A stretch of DNA of 46,971 bases from Pseudomonadota bacterium (GTDB lineage: Bacteria > Pseudomonadota > Alphaproteobacteria > Rhizobiales > Tepidamorphaceae), in the NCBI GenBank assembly GCA_023458595.1, contig JAEWYT010000194.1, positions 1-46,971 of the forward strand, read 5' to 3'. The position numbers were made by a program, and so were the translations under genes. Below the pieces are notes generated by a model. That model searched no databases, was not told the origin of the DNA, and saw nothing but the letters and a program-made list of their open reading frames with translations. Numbering within the stretch: the stretch's first letter is position 1; every line of letters starts with the position of its first letter. Positions 7,567 to 16,482 of the stretch are shown here, piece after piece.

Positions 7567-8456
7567 TGTGCCGCCGCCCGATCCCCGCCGGAGGGCGATG
7601 CGCCCGCCCACCCCTCCTCCACGACGACCTCGTACTTCCTGCGCAGCTCGGAATAGCGATCCTCCGCGATCGTCCGGCGACGATCGGATTCCCATTCGCG
7701 CGTGACGCTTTCGACGATCTCGGACAAGTCCGGATCGCGCGGGGGCGCCTTGTCGTCGATGCGTATCAGGTGGAGGCCGAACGTCGAGCGAACCGGCCCG
7801 CTCCATTCGCCGACGGGCGCCGCCTGCAGGGCGTCGGCGAACTCCCGGCCAAAGCTGATCGCGATCCGGTCGATCGGCGTGCGCGGCATGCCGCGGGGCA
7901 GCAGGGTGCGGTCACCCAGCGTCTGCGGATCGAGCAAGGGGGCCGGCTGGCGAAGGGCGGTCAGCGTGGACCGCGCATCCCCGCCGGCCCGCGCGTCGCC
8001 GCGATCCGTGTCGAAGAATATCTGCCGAAACGCGACTTCGGCCGGAAACCGGAACCTGTCGCGATTGGATTCGAGATAGGCCTGAAGCTCGCCTTCGCCG
8101 GGCGTCAGCTCCGCTTCGCTCGGTTCCGCCAGGAACTCCATCTTCTGCTGCATGCGGCGGCGGAAGACGACGTCGTCGGCGTCGAGGCCGAGCTTGCGAC
8201 CTTCCCGATAGAAGATCTCCTCCCTCACGTAGCCGTCGACCAGGCCGCGCAGTTCTGCTTCCGTCGGCTGGCGCTGCCAGGTGCGCACGAACGTTTCGCG
8301 CAGTTGCGCAACGCGCCCCGGACTGACGACGATCCGCTCCGGCGCCGTCGTTGCGGTCTCGCGCTGGACGAGCGAATACAGCGCGAACACGACCGCGCCG
8401 ATCACGAGGAACTGCAGAAGGGGTTCGCGCAGGATGCGTTTCATAGCGGGCGTCAT
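7563..8456 (-). CDS. Membrane-anchored parvulin-type (PpiC) peptidyl-prolyl isomerase
   Basis: The 297-residue protein has an N-terminal membrane anchor (LLQFLVIGAVVFALYSLV, about residues 13-30), then a SurA/PpiD-like helical region containing LVDGYVREEIFYREGRKLGL. A PpiC domain follows (about 140-250), with VAFRQIFFD at its start and STFGLHLIRIDDKAPP at its end. It should act on the periplasmic side as a folding helper. It is the first gene of a two-gene unit with the HupE/UreJ-like protein and is divergent from the exported DUF3604 gene. That neighbourhood suggests a dedicated foldase for one of the two. An alternative in-frame ATG (MKRILREP) lies 4 codons in. The exact start is not certain. 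Confidence 0.82.
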   Translation of the reverse strand: MTPAMKRILREPLLQFLVIGAVVFALYSLVQRETATTAPERIVVSPGRVAQLRETFVRTWQRQPTEAELRGLVDGYVREEIFYREGRKLGLDADDVVFRRRMQQKMEFLAEPSEAELTPGEGELQAYLESNRDRFRFPAEVAFRQIFFDTDRGDARAGGDARSTLTALRQPAPLLDPQTLGDRTLLPRGMPRTPIDRIAISFGREFADALQAAPVGEWSGPVRSTFGLHLIRIDDKAPPRDPDLSEIVESVTREWESDRRRTIAEDRYSELRRKYEVVVEEGWAGASPSGGDRAAAQ

Positions 8457-8702
8457 CGTGCAAACGGACCGAAATCATGACCGTCGGCGGGGGCCCGGTA
8501 AAGTGCCGGCGCGGCCGGGCCGGTGCCGTTCTGTTGCCAAAGGCGGCCGGCGGGTGTCTAATTAAAATAGATAAGCTGGCAAAGGATACAATGCGGCGCC
8601 AGCGTGGGCCGGCATGGCACACGGCGGCGGACTTAAGTCCGCAAGAACAAACGCCTTTCAGTGAGAGGAAGGGGCTGGAGTCGTTCACGGGAGGAGCAAG
8701 CC
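8457..8702. other. Divergent promoter region between the isomerase and DUF3604 genes
   Basis: About 245 bases with an AT-rich core around 8557-8592 (ctaattaaaatagataag and a -10-like tacaat at 8587-8592). I see no confident operator. It probably contains the promoter of the plus-strand DUF3604 gene. Confidence 0.4.
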
Positions 8703-10628
8703 ATGTTCAGGCGGTTAGGGCTTGGCGCGGTCGTCGTAGTGTCTTTGGCCATACCGGCAACGGCCCAGATCATCCCCTCGGAAGAATCGTTGTCCGGCCT
8801 CTATCCCGGCAAGGCTTATTCCCCCTACGCGGAGCGCAGCTTTCCCGACCGCGTGTTCTGGGGCGACACCCACCTGCACACGCGGCTGTCGGCCGACGCG
8901 GGCCTGTTCGGAAACATTCTCGGGCTCGACGAGGCCTATCGGTTCGCCCGCGGCGAGCAGGTGACGGCCTCCTCGGGTCAACCGGCGAAACTGTCGCGTC
9001 CGCTGGACTGGCTGGTGATTGCCGATCATTCGGACGCGATGGGCTTTGCCGAGGACATCGCCAAGGGCGCGCCGAACATCCTCGCCTACGACAAGGGCAA
9101 GGAGTGGTACGAGGCCTTGCAGGTCGGCGGCCAGGCCGCCGCCGAGGCGGCGGTCGATCTGATCACGAACTTCGCGCAGGGAACCCTGCCCGAGGGAATG
9201 CTCGACCAGTATTCGCCGGGCGCGAAGATCTACGCGTCGGTCTGGGAACGGGTGGTGGACACCGCCGAGCGATACAACGAGCCGGGCCGGTTCACGACCA
9301 TCATCGGCTTCGAGTGGACGTCGCTTGTGGCCGGCAACAATCTGCACCGCAACGTGCTCCTGCGCGACGGCGCGAACCGGGCGCTGCAGGTCGTGCCCTA
9401 CACCACGCAGGCGCCGATCGGGTCCACTGATCCGCTCGATCTCTACAAGTGGCTCGATACTTACGAGGTGAAGACGGGCGGCTCGGCGCTGGCGATCGCC
9501 CACAACGGCAATCTGTCGAACGGGCTGATGTTCCCGGTCGACGCTCAATATACCGGCCGGCCGATCGACGCCGCCTATGTCGAGGCGCGCGGCAAATGGG
9601 AGCCGCTCTACGAGTGGACCCAGATCAAGGGCGATGGCGAGACCCATCCCTTCCTGTCGCCCGACGACGCTTTCGCCGACTACGAAACCTGGGACGTCGG
9701 CAATCTCGACCTCACCCAGGCCAAGACCGAGGAGATGCTGCAGTACGAGTATGCCCGTCAGGCTCTCAAGAACGGCCTGATGCTGGAGAAGAAGCTCGGC
9801 ACGAACCCCTACAAGTTCGGCGCGGTCGGCTCGACGGACGCCCACACGTCGCTGACGGCGGTCGAGGAGGACAACTTCTTCGGGAAGGCGACGAACGTGG
9901 AGCCGTCGCCGCACCGCATGGAGCACCCTTTCGTCAAGACGAGTATCGGCGTCTACGAGGACTACCAGCTTGTCTCGTCGGGCTACACCGGCGTGTGGGC
10001 GACGGAGAACACGCGCCAGGCGATCTGGGACGCGATGGCCCGCAAGGAAGTCTATGGGACGACCGGCCCCCGCATGATCGTGCGCTTCTTCGGCGGGTGG
10101 GACTTCTCCGACGCGGACATGAACAGTCGCCAGCCCGCCTTCCGCGGCTACGAGAAGGGCGTGCCGATGGGAGCGGACCTGCGCCCGCGCACCGGCGATG
10201 CCGCCCCGGCCTTCATGATCTATGCGCTGCGCGATCCCGTGGGGGCAAATCTCGATCGCATCCAGATCGTCAAGGGCTGGCTCGACGCGGACGGCGAGAC
10301 GCACGAGAAGGTCTACGACGTCTCCTGGTCGCCGGGGCGCCAGCCGGACGCAAACGGCGTGCTGCCGCCGGTCGGCAATACCGTCGACATTGCCGCTGCG
10401 AACTGGACCAATACGATCGGCGCATCCGAGCTCGGCGCGGTCTGGACCGATCCGGATTTCGACCCGACGCAGCCGGCCTTCTACTATGGCCGGGTGCTGG
10501 AGATCCCGACGCCACGGTGGGTGGTCTACGATGCGTTCCGATACGGAATCGAGATCCCCGAAGGCGCCGAAACCATCGGCCAGGAGCGGGCCTACACGTC
10601 ACCGATCTGGTACAGTCCCCAGGGGTGA
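8703..10628 (+). CDS. Exported DUF3604 protein, probable PHP-like metal-dependent hydrolase
   Basis: The ATG at 8703 follows ggaggagcaag and begins a signal peptide (MFRRLGLGAVVVVSLAIPATAQ); an upstream in-frame start at 8661 would bury this signal. The mature part of the 641-aa protein carries GDTHLHTRLSADAG (Asp56, His58, His60), LVIADHSDAMG (Asp108, His109), AIAHNGNLSNG and GSTDAHTS. Together these look like the metal ligands of a PHP/amidohydrolase-type active site. The family is annotated only as DUF3604, and no substrate is known to me. Length is normal for the family. The divergent neighbours are a periplasmic isomerase and a HupE/UreJ-like protein, a grouping I recall from other proteobacteria. 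Periplasmic metal-dependent hydrolysis is inference. Confidence 0.85.
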   Translation: MFRRLGLGAVVVVSLAIPATAQIIPSEESLSGLYPGKAYSPYAERSFPDRVFWGDTHLHTRLSADAGLFGNILGLDEAYRFARGEQVTASSGQPAKLSRPLDWLVIADHSDAMGFAEDIAKGAPNILAYDKGKEWYEALQVGGQAAAEAAVDLITNFAQGTLPEGMLDQYSPGAKIYASVWERVVDTAERYNEPGRFTTIIGFEWTSLVAGNNLHRNVLLRDGANRALQVVPYTTQAPIGSTDPLDLYKWLDTYEVKTGGSALAIAHNGNLSNGLMFPVDAQYTGRPIDAAYVEARGKWEPLYEWTQIKGDGETHPFLSPDDAFADYETWDVGNLDLTQAKTEEMLQYEYARQALKNGLMLEKKLGTNPYKFGAVGSTDAHTSLTAVEEDNFFGKATNVEPSPHRMEHPFVKTSIGVYEDYQLVSSGYTGVWATENTRQAIWDAMARKEVYGTTGPRMIVRFFGGWDFSDADMNSRQPAFRGYEKGVPMGADLRPRTGDAAPAFMIYALRDPVGANLDRIQIVKGWLDADGETHEKVYDVSWSPGRQPDANGVLPPVGNTVDIAAANWTNTIGASELGAVWTDPDFDPTQPAFYYGRVLEIPTPRWVVYDAFRYGIEIPEGAETIGQERAYTSPIWYSPQG

Positions 10629-10668
10629 CGAGGCCGCAGAGGTGACGAGTCCGCAGGGGTGACGCCCG
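10624..10668. repeat. 17-bp tandem repeat, about 2.6 copies, at the 3' end of the DUF3604 gene
   Basis: ggtgacgaggccgcaga (10624-10640), ggtgacgagtccgcagg (10641-10657) and a partial third copy ggtgacgcccg follow head to tail. The first copy contains the TGA stop of the upstream gene. Confidence 0.6.
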
Positions 10669-10677
10669 ACCCGCGCG

Positions 10678-11583
10678 TCACGCCCTGGCGCGCAGGCGGT
10701 TCACCAGGAGATCGTCCCGCAGGATCTCGTCCCTGAGCGCGACGAGCTCGTCGACGTCCCAGTTGGCGCTGAGATACCGGCCCGCGGCCCAGTCCGCCTT
10801 GCCGGAGCAGAGCCAGACGACGAAGCCCGCGGCGAGCCCCGGGTCGTCGACGAGATTTGCGTGCAGCGCTTCGGGCATGTTCAGCCCGAGATCGGTCGCG
10901 ACACCTCCGGGATGGATGGCGAAGCACTTGATCCCGTCCTCGCCGTGATCGACCTGGACGAACTCGCACAGGCGATTGATGGCGTGTTTCGAGGTCTGGT
11001 AGTCGGAGGCCGTGGGAACCAGGAGCTGGGCGCCGACCGACGAGAGCAGGACGAGATGGCCGCCGCTCGAGCCTTCGGCGGCACGCCTCCTGGCGGATTC
11101 GATCAGATGGGGAAGCGCGAAGCGGGCGACGTGGTAGGCACCCCGAACGTTCACTTCGAAGCTCCGCCACCAGCTTTCGGGATCGGAGGCGCCGATCTTC
11201 GTCCAGCGGTCGAGGTAGCCGGCGTTCGCGTCGGCCGCGTCGATCCCGCCGAACCTGGCCACGCAGTCCACGATCGAGGACTCGACCTCCGCCGCGCTGG
11301 TGACGTCGCAAGCCGAATGGGCGCATTGCGTTTCCGGGTTCGCCTGCCCCACCAGCCGGCAGGTCTCTTCGAGCCCGCTCCGCGACCGTGCGGTGAGATA
11401 GACCGCCCTGGCGCCGGCCTCGGCGAAAGCGACGGCGGTGGCCTGACCGATCCCCCGCGACGCGCCGGTCACGAACACGACCTTTCCCGACGCGCTGCCC
11501 TTCAGCCCCGACTTCGGGTCGATCGCGTCGTATGTGGCGTGATGGGCCGTCAGGTCGAGGAACTGGGATTGAATGGACGACAT
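10678..11583 (-). CDS. Short-chain dehydrogenase/reductase
   Basis: A 301-residue classical SDR. The Rossmann cofactor motif VFVTGASRGIGQATAVAFAE sits near residue 35, ahead of DVTSAAEVE (adenine-pocket Asp), NANAGYL (a variant of NNAG) and the catalytic Tyr/Lys in SDYQTSKHAINR. The substrate is unknown; the C terminus lacks features pointing to a specific subfamily. The ATG at 11583 has an upstream GGGAGCG; the frame stays open to 11781, but that extension crosses the divergent promoter region. It is transcribed away from an AraC regulator with direct repeats between them, a usual arrangement for a regulator and its target. Confidence 0.88.
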   Translation of the reverse strand: MSSIQSQFLDLTAHHATYDAIDPKSGLKGSASGKVVFVTGASRGIGQATAVAFAEAGARAVYLTARSRSGLEETCRLVGQANPETQCAHSACDVTSAAEVESSIVDCVARFGGIDAADANAGYLDRWTKIGASDPESWWRSFEVNVRGAYHVARFALPHLIESARRRAAEGSSGGHLVLLSSVGAQLLVPTASDYQTSKHAINRLCEFVQVDHGEDGIKCFAIHPGGVATDLGLNMPEALHANLVDDPGLAAGFVVWLCSGKADWAAGRYLSANWDVDELVALRDEILRDDLLVNRLRARA

Positions 11584-11650
11584 GGGACGCTCCCTGTTTC
11601 CGGCGATGTCCGTAGGCGAGGACAGATAGCCGGGTTCGCCGGTCCATGCC

Positions 11651-11684
11651 TGCCACATCCTCCGCGATACATGCCACATCCTCC
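11651..11684. promoter_or_regulatory. Two direct half-sites, probable AraC-regulator binding site
   Basis: The 13-base sequence tgccacatcctcc occurs exactly at 11651-11663 and 11672-11684, a 21-base period (two helical turns) on the same face of the DNA. It lies mid-way between the divergent SDR (start 11583) and AraC (start 11750) genes. AraC-family proteins typically bind such direct repeats. Confidence 0.65.
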
Positions 11685-11749
11685 AAACTGAGGAATTATC
11701 GGCTGCACCGGCCCGCGAACTCTGATAGGGAGGAAGGTGAGAGAAACAC

Positions 11750-12610
11750 ATGGATTTGTCGCGCCTCATCGATCTTTGCACCCGCTATTCCGGCGATAAG
11801 CGGCGGGAACCGCACGACTTGCCCGGCTTGTCCGTTTTCCGCAGGGAGGCGGAAAGCGACATCGAGGCCGTCCTGTACGAGCCCGTCATGTGCCTGATCC
11901 TTCAAGGCAGCAAAGTTACGTCCGTCGGCGACCAGGCCGTCGAACTCACGCCGGGCGACGCCCTGCTCGTCAGCCACGACCTGCCGGTCGTTTCGCGGAT
12001 CACCAGGGCGAGTGCCGAGAAACCTTATCTCGCGGTGATCCTGGCGCTCGATCTCGGACTGGTTCGCAGTCTCTACGACCTCGTCGCCGATGCGCCGGCG
12101 ACGAGCGCTCCCGATGCCCGGTCGCTCTCCACCGGGCCCGCCGATCCGGCCTGGCTCGCGCCCCTCGTCAGGTATCTCGAACTGATGGACGATCCTCTGG
12201 ACGCAAAGGTCCTCGGCCCCTCGATCCGGCGCGAGATCCACTACCGGCTCCTGCTGTCTCCGATCGGAAAGATGCTGCGGAATCTCCTCGTCGCGGACAG
12301 TCACGCCAGCCGGGTCGCGAAGGCCATCCACAAGGTGAGAGCCGAGTTTCGTTCGCCGCTCTGCGTGTCGGAGCTGGCGAAGGCTGCGGGGATGAGCCCG
12401 TCGTCCTTCCACCAGCACTTCAAGTCCGTCACGGGCACGACCCCGCTGCAGTATCAGAAGGACCTTCGCCTGATCGAGGCGAGAGCCTTGCTGACGGACA
12501 GGACCCATACGGTTTCCGGAGCCGCCTACGCCGTGGGCTACGAAAGCCCGACCCACTTCAGCCGCGACTACAGCAGGAAGTTCGGCTTGCCCCCGAGCAG
12601 GGCCGCCTGA
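11750..12610 (+). CDS. AraC-family transcriptional regulator (AraC_N type)
   Basis: The 286-residue protein has an N-terminal cupin-like AraC_N domain (about 15-170; YEPVMCLILQGSKV, LTPGDALLVSHDLPV) and a C-terminal double helix-turn-helix (about 190-285). The latter contains SELAKAAGMSPSSFHQHFKS and the second-helix signature AYAVGYESPTHFSRDYSRKFG. Regulators of this subgroup, such as YqhC, often control a neighbouring oxidoreductase in response to aldehydes or other reactive compounds. Here the divergent SDR is the obvious target. The ATG at 11750 follows a good GGGAGGAAGGTGAG region. The effector is unknown. Confidence 0.9.
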   Translation: MDLSRLIDLCTRYSGDKRREPHDLPGLSVFRREAESDIEAVLYEPVMCLILQGSKVTSVGDQAVELTPGDALLVSHDLPVVSRITRASAEKPYLAVILALDLGLVRSLYDLVADAPATSAPDARSLSTGPADPAWLAPLVRYLELMDDPLDAKVLGPSIRREIHYRLLLSPIGKMLRNLLVADSHASRVAKAIHKVRAEFRSPLCVSELAKAAGMSPSSFHQHFKSVTGTTPLQYQKDLRLIEARALLTDRTHTVSGAAYAVGYESPTHFSRDYSRKFGLPPSRAA

Positions 12611-12655
12611 TCCCGGCGCGCGCCGGGCGGCGGGTCGGTCTGGCGGATCCCGCCC

Positions 12656-14224
12656 CTACAGCGTCTTCACCGTCTTCAGCGCCCCGTCGAGCATCTCGCC
12701 CTTCTCGTCCTTCAGCGCCGCCTCGATCAGGCGGTGGAGCCATTCGGCGCCGTCCGCGCGGCCCGTGAGGTCCGGCAGGGCCGACAGCACCCGGTCGTAT
12801 TTCGACACGCCCCGCTCGTGGGTATCCGAATAGCCCTTGATCAGACGCCGGCAGCGCAGAACCTCGACGCCGAGGTCGTAGTTCTTCTGCGCCGTCTGTC
12901 GGGCGAGTTCCAGCCATTCCTCGAGATGCGCGACTTCCGTCCTGTGCCTGAGCGTCCGCCGCCGCATCCGGCGCAGGCCGCCGAGGAAATAGAGCGTCCA
13001 GAACCCGCGCATCGTGTCGGTGCGCACGCGGCGGCCCTTGTTGGCGAAATGGTCGAGGGTGGCCTTCAGCCGCGAACGGCTGAGGATGAAGCGGCCGAGC
13101 CAGGCCGGCATCGTGCCGGCCAGTTCCTCGATGCGCGGATGCATGAACTCGGTGACCCGCATGACCTGCCCCTCGCGGACGCCCATCTCCGTCTCGATGC
13201 GGGCGAAGCGCGATGCGCGCGTCTTCAGGTCGGCGACGCGGATCACGTCGTCGTAGGTCATGGCGTTGGCGAGATGTTTCGCCGCTTCCACGGTGAAGCG
13301 GAAGTGCTTCGGCTGGCCGCCGTGCGAGGCATCGAAGGCGTAGATCTGCTTCAGCCGGTCGAGATAGTCCCGGCCGTAGTCGATATCCTGATAGTCGACG
13401 ACCTTCTGGAGCCCCGCCCGCATCATGTCGCGGGCATCGCGCGGGAAATCGAGGTCGAGGCTTTCCATGAAGCCCGCCCAGGCCCTCATGTCCTCCTCGG
13501 GGCCGGTCATGTCGGCCTCGGGTCTCGCGAGCGCCTGCGCGGCCTTGCCGAATCCCTGCGCGCCCCTGGCGTCCTTGGAACGCACGGCCTCGTACCCGGC
13601 GCGGAAGGCCTTCAGGCTCGCCTCGCCGCGCTTTCCCCCGTCGGCGGCCACCGTCTTCTCGAAGCTGTCGAGCGGGAACGGCAGCGCCTCGGAGCCCGCG
13701 AGCGCACCGAACAGGCTCGCCGAGATGACGGAGCCGCTGGCCACCGCCAGCCGGTCGAGATCGGCGCCGAGGAAGCGCTTCGAGGCGGCCCGGGCGGCCT
13801 CGAGCACGGCTTCGGAATCGCCGATGCCGGAGCCGGGCACCACCTTCTCGATGACGGCCAGTGTCCGGTCGGTCGAGGCGATCAGCGTGGTGCGGTCGGA
13901 CGTCACGAGCCCGCGTTGCATCGCCCTGCCCGCCTCCATCAGCTCGGCGGCGAGCACGATGTCGACGTCGCCGGGCGCCGGCATCAGCGAGAGGACGGGC
14001 GTGCCCCCGTTTCCGGCATCATCCACCTCGGGCACCATCTCGACGTAGTAGATCGTCGCACCGGTGCGCTGAGCCACGCCGGGCACCGAGGTCGCCTGCG
14101 CGTACCAGCCGTTGGCCTCGGCGACGTCGACGATCCAGTCGGTGATGACGCCGCCGCCCTGGCCGCCGACAGCGAGCACGGCGAGCTTGATGATCTGGTC
14201 TCTTTCTTTAGTCGCAGAAGGCAT
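12656..14224 (-). CDS. iorB: Indolepyruvate (arylpyruvate) ferredoxin oxidoreductase, beta subunit
   Basis: The 522-residue product starts with the gamma-type domain of 2-oxoacid:ferredoxin oxidoreductases (about residues 10-200), including VLAVGGQGGGVITDWIVDVA, SVPGVAQRTGATIYYVEM and VDIVLAAELMEAGRAMQRG. A helical C-terminal extension of about 300 residues follows, found in the long aerobic-type IOR proteins. With IorA it should oxidatively decarboxylate arylpyruvates (indolepyruvate, phenylpyruvate) to arylacetyl-CoA, passing electrons to ferredoxin. It lies 3 bases downstream of iorA, so the two are co-transcribed. The Shine-Dalgarno sequence is weak, consistent with coupling to iorA. Substrate preference among arylpyruvates cannot be read from sequence. 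Confidence 0.9.
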   Translation of the reverse strand: MPSATKERDQIIKLAVLAVGGQGGGVITDWIVDVAEANGWYAQATSVPGVAQRTGATIYYVEMVPEVDDAGNGGTPVLSLMPAPGDVDIVLAAELMEAGRAMQRGLVTSDRTTLIASTDRTLAVIEKVVPGSGIGDSEAVLEAARAASKRFLGADLDRLAVASGSVISASLFGALAGSEALPFPLDSFEKTVAADGGKRGEASLKAFRAGYEAVRSKDARGAQGFGKAAQALARPEADMTGPEEDMRAWAGFMESLDLDFPRDARDMMRAGLQKVVDYQDIDYGRDYLDRLKQIYAFDASHGGQPKHFRFTVEAAKHLANAMTYDDVIRVADLKTRASRFARIETEMGVREGQVMRVTEFMHPRIEELAGTMPAWLGRFILSRSRLKATLDHFANKGRRVRTDTMRGFWTLYFLGGLRRMRRRTLRHRTEVAHLEEWLELARQTAQKNYDLGVEVLRCRRLIKGYSDTHERGVSKYDRVLSALPDLTGRADGAEWLHRLIEAALKDEKGEMLDGALKTVKTL

Positions 14225-14227
14225 TTG

Positions 14228-16393
14228 TCAGGCAGCCTTGAATCCGAATGAGAGCCGGCCGGACTCCCGCCGCCGCTGCAGCCGCGCCCGGAAGCCGGAG
14301 CGAAGGCGACCCATGAAGCGGTCCCACCGGCCCGGATTGTGGATGACGTCGGCGCGGTAGAAGGACGGGCACAGGATCGCCGCGTCCGCGACCTCGCCGC
14401 AATTGCCGCAGGCGACGCAGGACTGGTCGATCGAGGCGACCGGATCGTCGCGCAGGGGGTCGTTCAGACGCTTCACCGAGAGCGACGGACAGCCCGACAG
14501 CCGCATGCAGGCGTGGTCGCCGGTGCACACGTCCTCGTCGACGCCGAAGCGCGGCTTGATCGAGCGCTTGCCCTCGGAGATCGCCTTCGCCTGCAGCGGC
14601 CGCTCGCGGCGCTGCCGGTTCAGCATGCATTCCGACGAGGCGACGATGATCTTCGGCCCCTTCTCCTCCGTGGTCAGCGCCTCGCGGAAGGTCTCGCGCA
14701 TCTTCTTCACGTCGTAGGTGCGATCGATATGGCGTACCCACTTCGCGCCCACCCCCTTCACCGCGTCGGTGATCGGGTGCTTGGTCGAGCGCGAGCGGTT
14801 GAAGGCGCGCGAGGACGGGATGTCCTGCCCGCCGGTCGCGGCCGAGTAATAGTTGTCGACGATCAGGATGACGCCGTCGTGCTTGTTGAAGACGGCGTTG
14901 GTGATGCCGCTCGAAAGCCCGTTGTGCCAGAAGCCGCCGTCGCCCATCACCGCGATCGGCCGCTTCTCCGCCTCGACGTTGAAGGCCGAGGCCGACGCCG
15001 GCCCGAGGCCGTAGCCCATCGTGCTCGCGCCGATGTCGAAGGGCGGCATGATCGAGAACAGGTGGCAGCCGATGTCGGCGGCGACATGGTGCTCGCCGAG
15101 TTCCTCCTGCACGAGCTTCATCGCCGCGAAGATCGGCCGCTCCGGACAGCCGGTGCAGAACCCCGGCGGACGCGGCGGCACGACCTTGGAAAGGTCGGGC
15201 ACCAGCGGCGCCTCCGGCTCGTTCGGAGCGCGGTCCCTGTCGCCAAGCAGGCCGCCGGCGTGGTCGCGCAGGAACTCGCGGATCGAGCTCAGCATCACCG
15301 CGCCGGTATATTCGCCGGCCATCGGGAACGGGTCCTTGCCGCGCAGCTTCGTCTCGATGCCGGCCTTGTGCAGCATTGCACCGAAGGCCTGCTCGATATG
15401 GTTCGGCTGGCCCTCCTCGACGACGAGGACGGCGTCCTTGTCCCGGGCGAAGTCGAGGAATTCCTCGTCGATCAGCGGATAGGTGACGTTCAGCACGTAA
15501 AGCGGCACGTCTGTGTTGCCCCGGATATCGGCAAGGCCGAGCCGCTGCAGCGCGCGCATGACGCCGTTGTACATGCCGCCCTGCATGACGATGCCGACAT
15601 TGCCGCCCTTCTTCGGCTTCTTCGGCCCGAAGAACTCGTTCAGGGCCCGCTCGCGGACGAACTTCACCGCCGCCGGCCAGCGCTTGTCGATCTTCTCCTT
15701 CTCGTGCAGGAAGGAGGCCGGCGGCAGCACGATGCGGGAGAGGTCGCGCTTCGGGTTGTTCAGCGCATCGGCGAGCGACATCGTCGGCTTGACGTTGTTG
15801 CGCGCCTTGAAGCGGCCGTGGACATGGCAGGCGCGGATGCGCATCTCCAGCATCACCGGGGTGTTGGAGGCTTCCGACAGTTCGAAGCCCTCGCGCACGG
15901 ATTTCACGATCATCTCGAGGTTCGGCCGCGGGTCGAGCAGCCAGACCTGCGACTTCATCGCAAACGCATGGCTGCGCTCCTGCATGATCGAGGCGCCCTC
16001 GCCGTAGTCCTCGCCGACGATGATCAGCGCCCCGCCGTTGACGCCGCCCGAGGCCAGGTTCGCCAGCGCGTCCGAGGCGACGTTGGTGCCGACCGTCGAC
16101 TTGAAGGTGACGGCGCCACGGATCGGATAGTGGACCGAGGCCGCGAGCGTCGCCGCGGCGGTCGCTTCCGACGCGCTCGCCTCGAAATGCACGCCGAGTT
16201 CGCCCAGGATATCCTGCGCGTCGGCGAGCACGTCCATCAGGTGCGAGATCGGCGCGCCCTGGTAGCCCGCCACATAGCCGACCCCGCACTCGAGCAGCGC
16301 CTTGGTGACCGCGAGGATGCCCTCGCCGCGGAACTCCTCGCCCGCGCCGATCCTGAGCTGCTCGACTTCCCTGGCAAACGACCGCTCGGCCAT
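14228..16393 (-). CDS. iorA: Indolepyruvate ferredoxin oxidoreductase, alpha subunit (thiamine-diphosphate and Fe-S)
   Basis: A 721-residue subunit. It begins with a pyrimidine-binding 2-oxoacid oxidoreductase domain (ALLECGVGYVAGYQGAPISH). The central thiamine-diphosphate domain has CTGCPERPIFAAMK and the cofactor motif MGDGGFWHNG...LIVDN. A C-terminal two-cluster ferredoxin-like domain follows. In the first cluster the usual CxxCxxCx5CP reads CTGDHACMRLSGCP, with Asp in place of the second Cys; the second cluster is CVACGNC-x9-CP. I chose the ATG at 16393, with AGGGAG 10 bases upstream; a TTG three codons earlier sits one base from that site. The enzyme makes arylacetyl-CoA from transaminated aromatic amino acids. 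Confidence 0.92.
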   Translation of the reverse strand: MAERSFAREVEQLRIGAGEEFRGEGILAVTKALLECGVGYVAGYQGAPISHLMDVLADAQDILGELGVHFEASASEATAAATLAASVHYPIRGAVTFKSTVGTNVASDALANLASGGVNGGALIIVGEDYGEGASIMQERSHAFAMKSQVWLLDPRPNLEMIVKSVREGFELSEASNTPVMLEMRIRACHVHGRFKARNNVKPTMSLADALNNPKRDLSRIVLPPASFLHEKEKIDKRWPAAVKFVRERALNEFFGPKKPKKGGNVGIVMQGGMYNGVMRALQRLGLADIRGNTDVPLYVLNVTYPLIDEEFLDFARDKDAVLVVEEGQPNHIEQAFGAMLHKAGIETKLRGKDPFPMAGEYTGAVMLSSIREFLRDHAGGLLGDRDRAPNEPEAPLVPDLSKVVPPRPPGFCTGCPERPIFAAMKLVQEELGEHHVAADIGCHLFSIMPPFDIGASTMGYGLGPASASAFNVEAEKRPIAVMGDGGFWHNGLSSGITNAVFNKHDGVILIVDNYYSAATGGQDIPSSRAFNRSRSTKHPITDAVKGVGAKWVRHIDRTYDVKKMRETFREALTTEEKGPKIIVASSECMLNRQRRERPLQAKAISEGKRSIKPRFGVDEDVCTGDHACMRLSGCPSLSVKRLNDPLRDDPVASIDQSCVACGNCGEVADAAILCPSFYRADVIHNPGRWDRFMGRLRSGFRARLQRRRESGRLSFGFKAA

Positions 16394-16482
16394 CGCAATC
16401 AACTCCCTGCTTGGACCGGCCCCTGGGTCCGGGCCGTCGGCATCTCGAAATAGCGGCCGCCTCTCGCGCAGCCAAGGCTACA

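Noticed and set aside
12612..12627. 16-base perfect palindrome cccggcgcgcgccggg as a terminator between araC and iorB
   Set aside because: There is no loop and no T run on either strand; a GC-only palindrome in this composition is weak evidence.
14339..16453. A 704-codon plus-strand frame opposite iorA
   Set aside because: iorA has all cofactor motifs; the opposite frame has none and runs on because of GC-rich codon positions.
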